Assembly: GCA_036003885.1 (NCBI GenBank)
Contig: DASYSA010000540.1
Location: 1 to 24,223, forward strand
Source of the DNA: DASYSA01 sp036003885
GTDB taxonomy: Bacteria; Acidobacteriota; Blastocatellia; UBA7656
DNA length: 24,223 nucleotides
Reading direction: 5' to 3'
How positions within the stretch are numbered: the stretch's first letter is position 1; every line of letters begins with the position of its first letter. Made by a program: the position numbers and the translations under genes. The notes below the pieces were generated by a model. That model worked only from the letters and a program-made list of their open reading frames with translations, did no database searches and was not told the origin of the DNA. Positions 21,136 to 24,223 of this stretch are shown piece after piece.

Positions 21136-22818
21136 ATGTCCAGACTGCTCGTTTGGGTAGCTGCTGTTGCGTTCGTTCTGCCTCTGTGGGGTTCACGCGG
21201 TCGAACCGCTGACACCTCAAAAAAAGGATTGAGAGTCGGAGTCGCGGCGATTCCGATCACTCCTTTCGGCAAAAATCCTGATTGGGATGGGACCATCACT
21301 GAATCAGGCGTGTGGGGCGAACACTTCACCGATTCCAATCACAACGGGCGCTGGGACAAGGGCGAACCCTTCGAAGATGATCCGGTAAACACCAAACTCG
21401 ACCCGAGCTCAAAGGATAAGTATGACGGGATCTACCTTGCGGGCTTCGGCAACAATCGACTGGCGACGGGTATGCATGACGACTTATGGGCTCGAGTGCT
21501 GGTCCTCGAATATGGCGCGACCAGGTTCGCTATTGTTTCGATCGATGTGATCGGATATTACTCCAGGGCCAACTACTACGGCCTTGCCGAGATTCAAAAG
21601 CTGGTCGATCCAAAGCTCGGCATCGGTGAGATCCTGATCGCGAGCACTCACAATCACGAAGCCCCCGACACAATCGGTCCCTGGGGAACAAACGGGCTGA
21701 GCGATGGTAAGTATCCAAGGTTTCTTCGATTCCTGGACCGCCAGATCGCCAGGGCCATCAATGGAGCCGCTGCATCCGCCGCGCCCGCGCGGATGAAGCT
21801 CGGCCGGACTGACCCTCAGGCGTCGCCCTCGATTGCCGGAATGCAAACTCGCACAGGGGGCCGCCCCCCACGCTTTTTTGACGAAGAGCTGCGGGTGATG
21901 CAGTTCTTCGCTACCGAAGGCAGATTGCGCGATAAGGTCATTGCCACTCTGATTAACTGGAACACACATCCTGAGTCGATGGAGGACCGCAATACCGAGT
22001 TAACGTCGGACTTTCCTCACGCTGTGCGCGAAAGCGTCGAGAAGAAATACGGCGGCACGGCGGTCTACGTCAGCGGCGACATCGGCGCGGTCGAGATAAT
22101 AGGCGATACTAATACCAGGAGCGGAGACCGCACATTATTTGATGGAAGAGACTTCCCGCTGAACCCTCAAGGCAACAGGCCCGCCTTCACCCACCAGCGA
22201 ACGGAAGCAATCGGTCGAGACGTTGCAAAAGCGGTCTTCGATGCGCTTGAACGCGGCGAATCGAGCGCGGTGACTGGTCTGGATTTGAAGAAGGCCTGGA
22301 TCAGCGTGCCGATGGACAACAAGGGTTACGTGTTTCTGACCAGCCAGGGAGTTCTCGACACGATGACGCTGCCGGCCGCGGGTAGCAGCCCGAAAGTCGA
22401 AGCATGGGTGTACGCCATAGCGATTGGCGATGCGCAGATGATCACAACGCCGGGCGAGCTGTTTCCCGAAGTGTTCTACGGGGTTGACACAAACCGCCGC
22501 CGTGATTGCCCCGAGGCAGACACCCGGCGCCCCGCCGAGCCGAGTGTGCGAGACCGGATGACGAGGAAGTACAAGTTTGTGCTTGGCCTGTGCCCCGACG
22601 AGTTCGGCTACATCGTACCGGGCTATGATTTCCTTGCTCCGGCCGTTGATGCGGCGGAGGGACTGCGCCGGGCCAAGGACCCGTGCAAGGCCAACAAAGT
22701 GCCGGATCATTACCACGAAACCAACTCCGCAAGCTCGTTGCTTGCGCCGGCCTGGGCGTGTGCGGCATCGGAGCTATTGGACGGGAAACCGAGCGACTCG
22801 GCCGCGTGCCGAAGGTAG
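21136..22818 (+). CDS. Neutral/alkaline ceramidase-like secreted hydrolase
   Basis: A 560-residue exported protein with a signal peptide (MSRLLVWVAAVAFVLPLWGS, cleavage near residue 25). The rest resembles the neutral ceramidase N-terminal domain family, zinc amidases that split ceramide into sphingosine and fatty acid. Candidate metal ligands follow the family order: His114 in ATGMHDDLWARVLVLE, His172/His174 in ASTHNHEAPDTIG, then NWNTHPESMED and the later DFPHAVRESVEKK and SGDIGAVEIIG segments. The C-terminal part (GYIVPGYDFLAP, DHYHETNSASSLLAP) carries the GY...HYxExxS pattern typical of the family's end. An acidic DSNHNGRWDKGEPFEDDP loop (66-83) looks like a calcium-binding repeat inserted near the N-terminus. 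GGAGGAAC before the ATG at 21136 sets the start; an ATG at 21094 would hide the signal peptide. Activity on ceramide itself is not certain. Confidence 0.85.
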   Translation: MSRLLVWVAAVAFVLPLWGSRGRTADTSKKGLRVGVAAIPITPFGKNPDWDGTITESGVWGEHFTDSNHNGRWDKGEPFEDDPVNTKLDPSSKDKYDGIYLAGFGNNRLATGMHDDLWARVLVLEYGATRFAIVSIDVIGYYSRANYYGLAEIQKLVDPKLGIGEILIASTHNHEAPDTIGPWGTNGLSDGKYPRFLRFLDRQIARAINGAAASAAPARMKLGRTDPQASPSIAGMQTRTGGRPPRFFDEELRVMQFFATEGRLRDKVIATLINWNTHPESMEDRNTELTSDFPHAVRESVEKKYGGTAVYVSGDIGAVEIIGDTNTRSGDRTLFDGRDFPLNPQGNRPAFTHQRTEAIGRDVAKAVFDALERGESSAVTGLDLKKAWISVPMDNKGYVFLTSQGVLDTMTLPAAGSSPKVEAWVYAIAIGDAQMITTPGELFPEVFYGVDTNRRRDCPEADTRRPAEPSVRDRMTRKYKFVLGLCPDEFGYIVPGYDFLAPAVDAAEGLRRAKDPCKANKVPDHYHETNSASSLLAPAWACAASELLDGKPSDSAACRR

Positions 22819-22924
22819 ATCGAAAACTGAACTCCAGGACCCGAAGACGCTCCTGCGAGATCGTGTACCTGTCCCCTCCAGTGCAAACCTTCAACATTCG
22901 TTCCTCACTGTCCTCTTTCAACCA

Positions 22925-22942
22925 GGCTCCGCTATGGGAGCC
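22925..22942. terminator. Short stem-loop between convergent genes, weak terminator candidate
   Basis: GGCTCC (22925-22930) and GGAGCC (22937-22942) form a 6-bp GC stem with a 6-nt loop, midway between the convergent ceramidase-like and PAF-acetylhydrolase-like genes. No T tract follows on either strand, so function is doubtful. The rest of 22819-23058 shows no gene. Confidence 0.25.
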
Positions 22943-23058
22943 CCACCTCCCAGTCAACTCTGAAATCAGAATCGCAAAATCGAGGGCCTGAGCGCATTCA
23001 AGAATCAAGGAGATCAACCGGCGGAGGTCAGCGATGCAGCGTAGCTCATCAATACTCA

Positions 23059-24223
23059 CTATTTCTGTTTGCCGGCCACCGCCTTTTGCGTACTCGTCCC
23101 TGCCACCTGCTCTCCAGTCTTCGGGTCCCAGATCAAGACATCCGGCCAGTGGTTCTCACGCAGGAAGCCCATGTACTCCCTGTGCCCTTTCAAGTAGTAA
23201 CCCAGGAACGCAACGCTGTAAGAGTTGATGATTTTGTAGGTCAGCTCCATCGGCGTGAACTCGAAGGGCTCTTTTGTATTCCGCCTCTTGCCCTGGCCCA
23301 CGCCGTCGCCGTGGTTCTTCTTGATCTTGAACATATCGGTAAAAGAGAAGTGTCCGCCATTCTTGAGCTCGAGCAGGTAAGAGGGGCCGGTGTGTTTAGC
23401 GTGATGATCGCGAACCGCTGCGTTGCCCGCCTCTCCAATCGTCGTGTCCTCAGAGCCGATCATTCTTAACGAGGGGATGGTCAGGTTTGTGTGCTCGCCG
23501 CGAGCGCCCGACATCGCAATCACAGCCTTGAACCGAGGGTCCTTGTCCGCCACCCAGATCGAAGTCATCGAGCCGAACGACATCCCGGTCGCGGCAGCGC
23601 GAGCGGTGTCGATGTGTCCCGCGAACCTCTTATCTTCGCCCTTGTCCCAGGCGATCATCTTGTCGAGCAGGAAGCTCATGTCCAGCGGACGGTCTTCAGC
23701 CGACTTCAGGCGCTCGGAGTTTTGATAGGTGATCACCTTGCCGTTGAGGATCGTCATTATGGCGTTGCCGGTGTGATCCGCGGAGACGATGATGTAGCCG
23801 TGGCTTGCCAGATAATCGCACCAGAATGTGTTCTGATGTCGCGTGCCTCCGTTTCCGTGCGAAAAGACAATGAGAGGAAATCGTCCCTTGTGAACCTTTG
23901 CGTCCCGAACAGCCTCATTCCAATAGAGTTTATCCATCTCCGCGACACTGATTCCGTAACCCAGCTTGAGAACCTTGTCCAGTTCAGGGGTGACGCCGCC
24001 GGGAAGGAAGTCGGAGTACTTGTTCTTCGGCATCTTGAGCGCGCTATCGTCAGCGGGATACCAGATCTCGGTCACGAGTGTGCGCGGCCCTTTAGTAAAG
24101 TTGTCGGTGCGACTCGAGTCGACGAAGACGGTTCGAGTGACGCCGACCGGGAATGGACCCGCCGCGAGCGGGTCGGGTGCTTTGGCGCTGCCGGGCTTCC
24201 CTGCGTCCGCAGGGGAGAGCAAA
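23059..24223 (-). CDS. PAF-acetylhydrolase/dienelactone-hydrolase-like alpha/beta hydrolase, 5' end outside the window
   Basis: At least 387 residues. The frame is still open at the window edge, and the only start seen there is a TTG, so the true N-terminus, probably a signal peptide, lies beyond 24223. The fold is an alpha/beta hydrolase with the oxyanion strand FPLIVFSHGNGGTRHQN, the nucleophile in ATGMSFGSMTS (GxSxG), the likely Asp in RMIGSEDTTIG and the His in ELKNGGHFSFTDM. The N-terminal segment VTEIWYPADDSA and the overall order resemble platelet-activating-factor acetylhydrolase isoform II proteins, which remove short acyl groups from phospholipids; bacterial members have varied ester substrates. 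The C-terminus (GYYLKGHREYMGFL onward) is a normal end. It converges with the ceramidase-like gene, and both could act on membrane lipids, though this is inference. Confidence 0.85.
   Translation of the reverse strand, partial: LLSPADAGKPGSAKAPDPLAAGPFPVGVTRTVFVDSSRTDNFTKGPRTLVTEIWYPADDSALKMPKNKYSDFLPGGVTPELDKVLKLGYGISVAEMDKLYWNEAVRDAKVHKGRFPLIVFSHGNGGTRHQNTFWCDYLASHGYIIVSADHTGNAIMTILNGKVITYQNSERLKSAEDRPLDMSFLLDKMIAWDKGEDKRFAGHIDTARAAATGMSFGSMTSIWVADKDPRFKAVIAMSGARGEHTNLTIPSLRMIGSEDTTIGEAGNAAVRDHHAKHTGPSYLLELKNGGHFSFTDMFKIKKNHGDGVGQGKRRNTKEPFEFTPMELTYKIINSYSVAFLGYYLKGHREYMGFLRENHWPDVLIWDPKTGEQVAGTSTQKAVAGKQK

Noticed and set aside
22819..23058. Small gene between the two convergent hydrolases
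   Set aside because: Available frames are extensions or shadows of neighbours without start signals or motifs.

Overview
The window looks like a chromosomal segment of a Gram-negative, probably aerobic heterotroph. Acidobacteriota, perhaps the Blastocatellia side, is the best guess. The reasons are a 1,097-residue Oar-type TonB-dependent receptor with an N-terminal carboxypeptidase-regulatory-like domain, several secreted hydrolases with Sec, Tat or lipoprotein signals, a small secreted protein of a type I associate with this phylum, and moderate-to-high GC with strong AGGAG-type ribosome binding sites. The phylum call is inference from gene content; there is no rRNA or other phylogenetic marker here except citrate synthase. 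No tRNA, rRNA, CRISPR array, IS element or prophage was found.

Layout. At 32-3906 there is a stress and metal block: a VIT1/CCC1-type metal transporter (minus strand), divergent from a tandem universal stress protein, followed by a probable MTH1187-type thiamine-binding protein, a two-CBS-domain protein and a small exported membrane-anchored protein. At 4104-6198 two translationally coupled glycosyltransferases (GT2 membrane type, then GT4) probably work on a surface glycan or glycolipid. They converge on citrate synthase (6234-7523, minus). From 7868 to 19846 all genes are on the minus strand: a secreted CocE/X-Pro-type hydrolase, a Tat-exported amidohydrolase, the TonB-dependent receptor with a clear terminator, a lipoprotein PHP/CehA-type metallohydrolase, a DUF72 protein, and a two-gene molybdenum hydroxylase (large subunit with a Tat signal, 2Fe-2S small subunit, 4-nt overlap). 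At 20189-22818 (plus) are an unknown exported protein and a neutral-ceramidase-like hydrolase. A PAF-acetylhydrolase-like alpha/beta hydrolase runs off the right end (minus). The right two thirds read as an envelope and periplasmic scavenging toolkit rather than one pathway.

The most distinctive feature is non-coding. Degenerate seven-nucleotide tandem repeats recur at seven places, mostly intergenic and in most cases as two inverted arms that can form long hairpins. The unit sequences differ (ATCCTAA, GATTTTG/GATTTTA, GATGAAC, and CGTTYYG or its complement), but the period is always 7. One array supplies the last codons and stop of the GT4 gene. Another lies in frame inside the metallohydrolase gene, where three heptamers make 21 nt and so encode a seven-residue peptide repeat. 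A separate composite palindromic element of about 200 bp lies between citrate synthase and the CocE-type hydrolase. These repeats are the best candidates for something under-described; the protein-coding genes themselves belong to recognisable families or are single unknowns.
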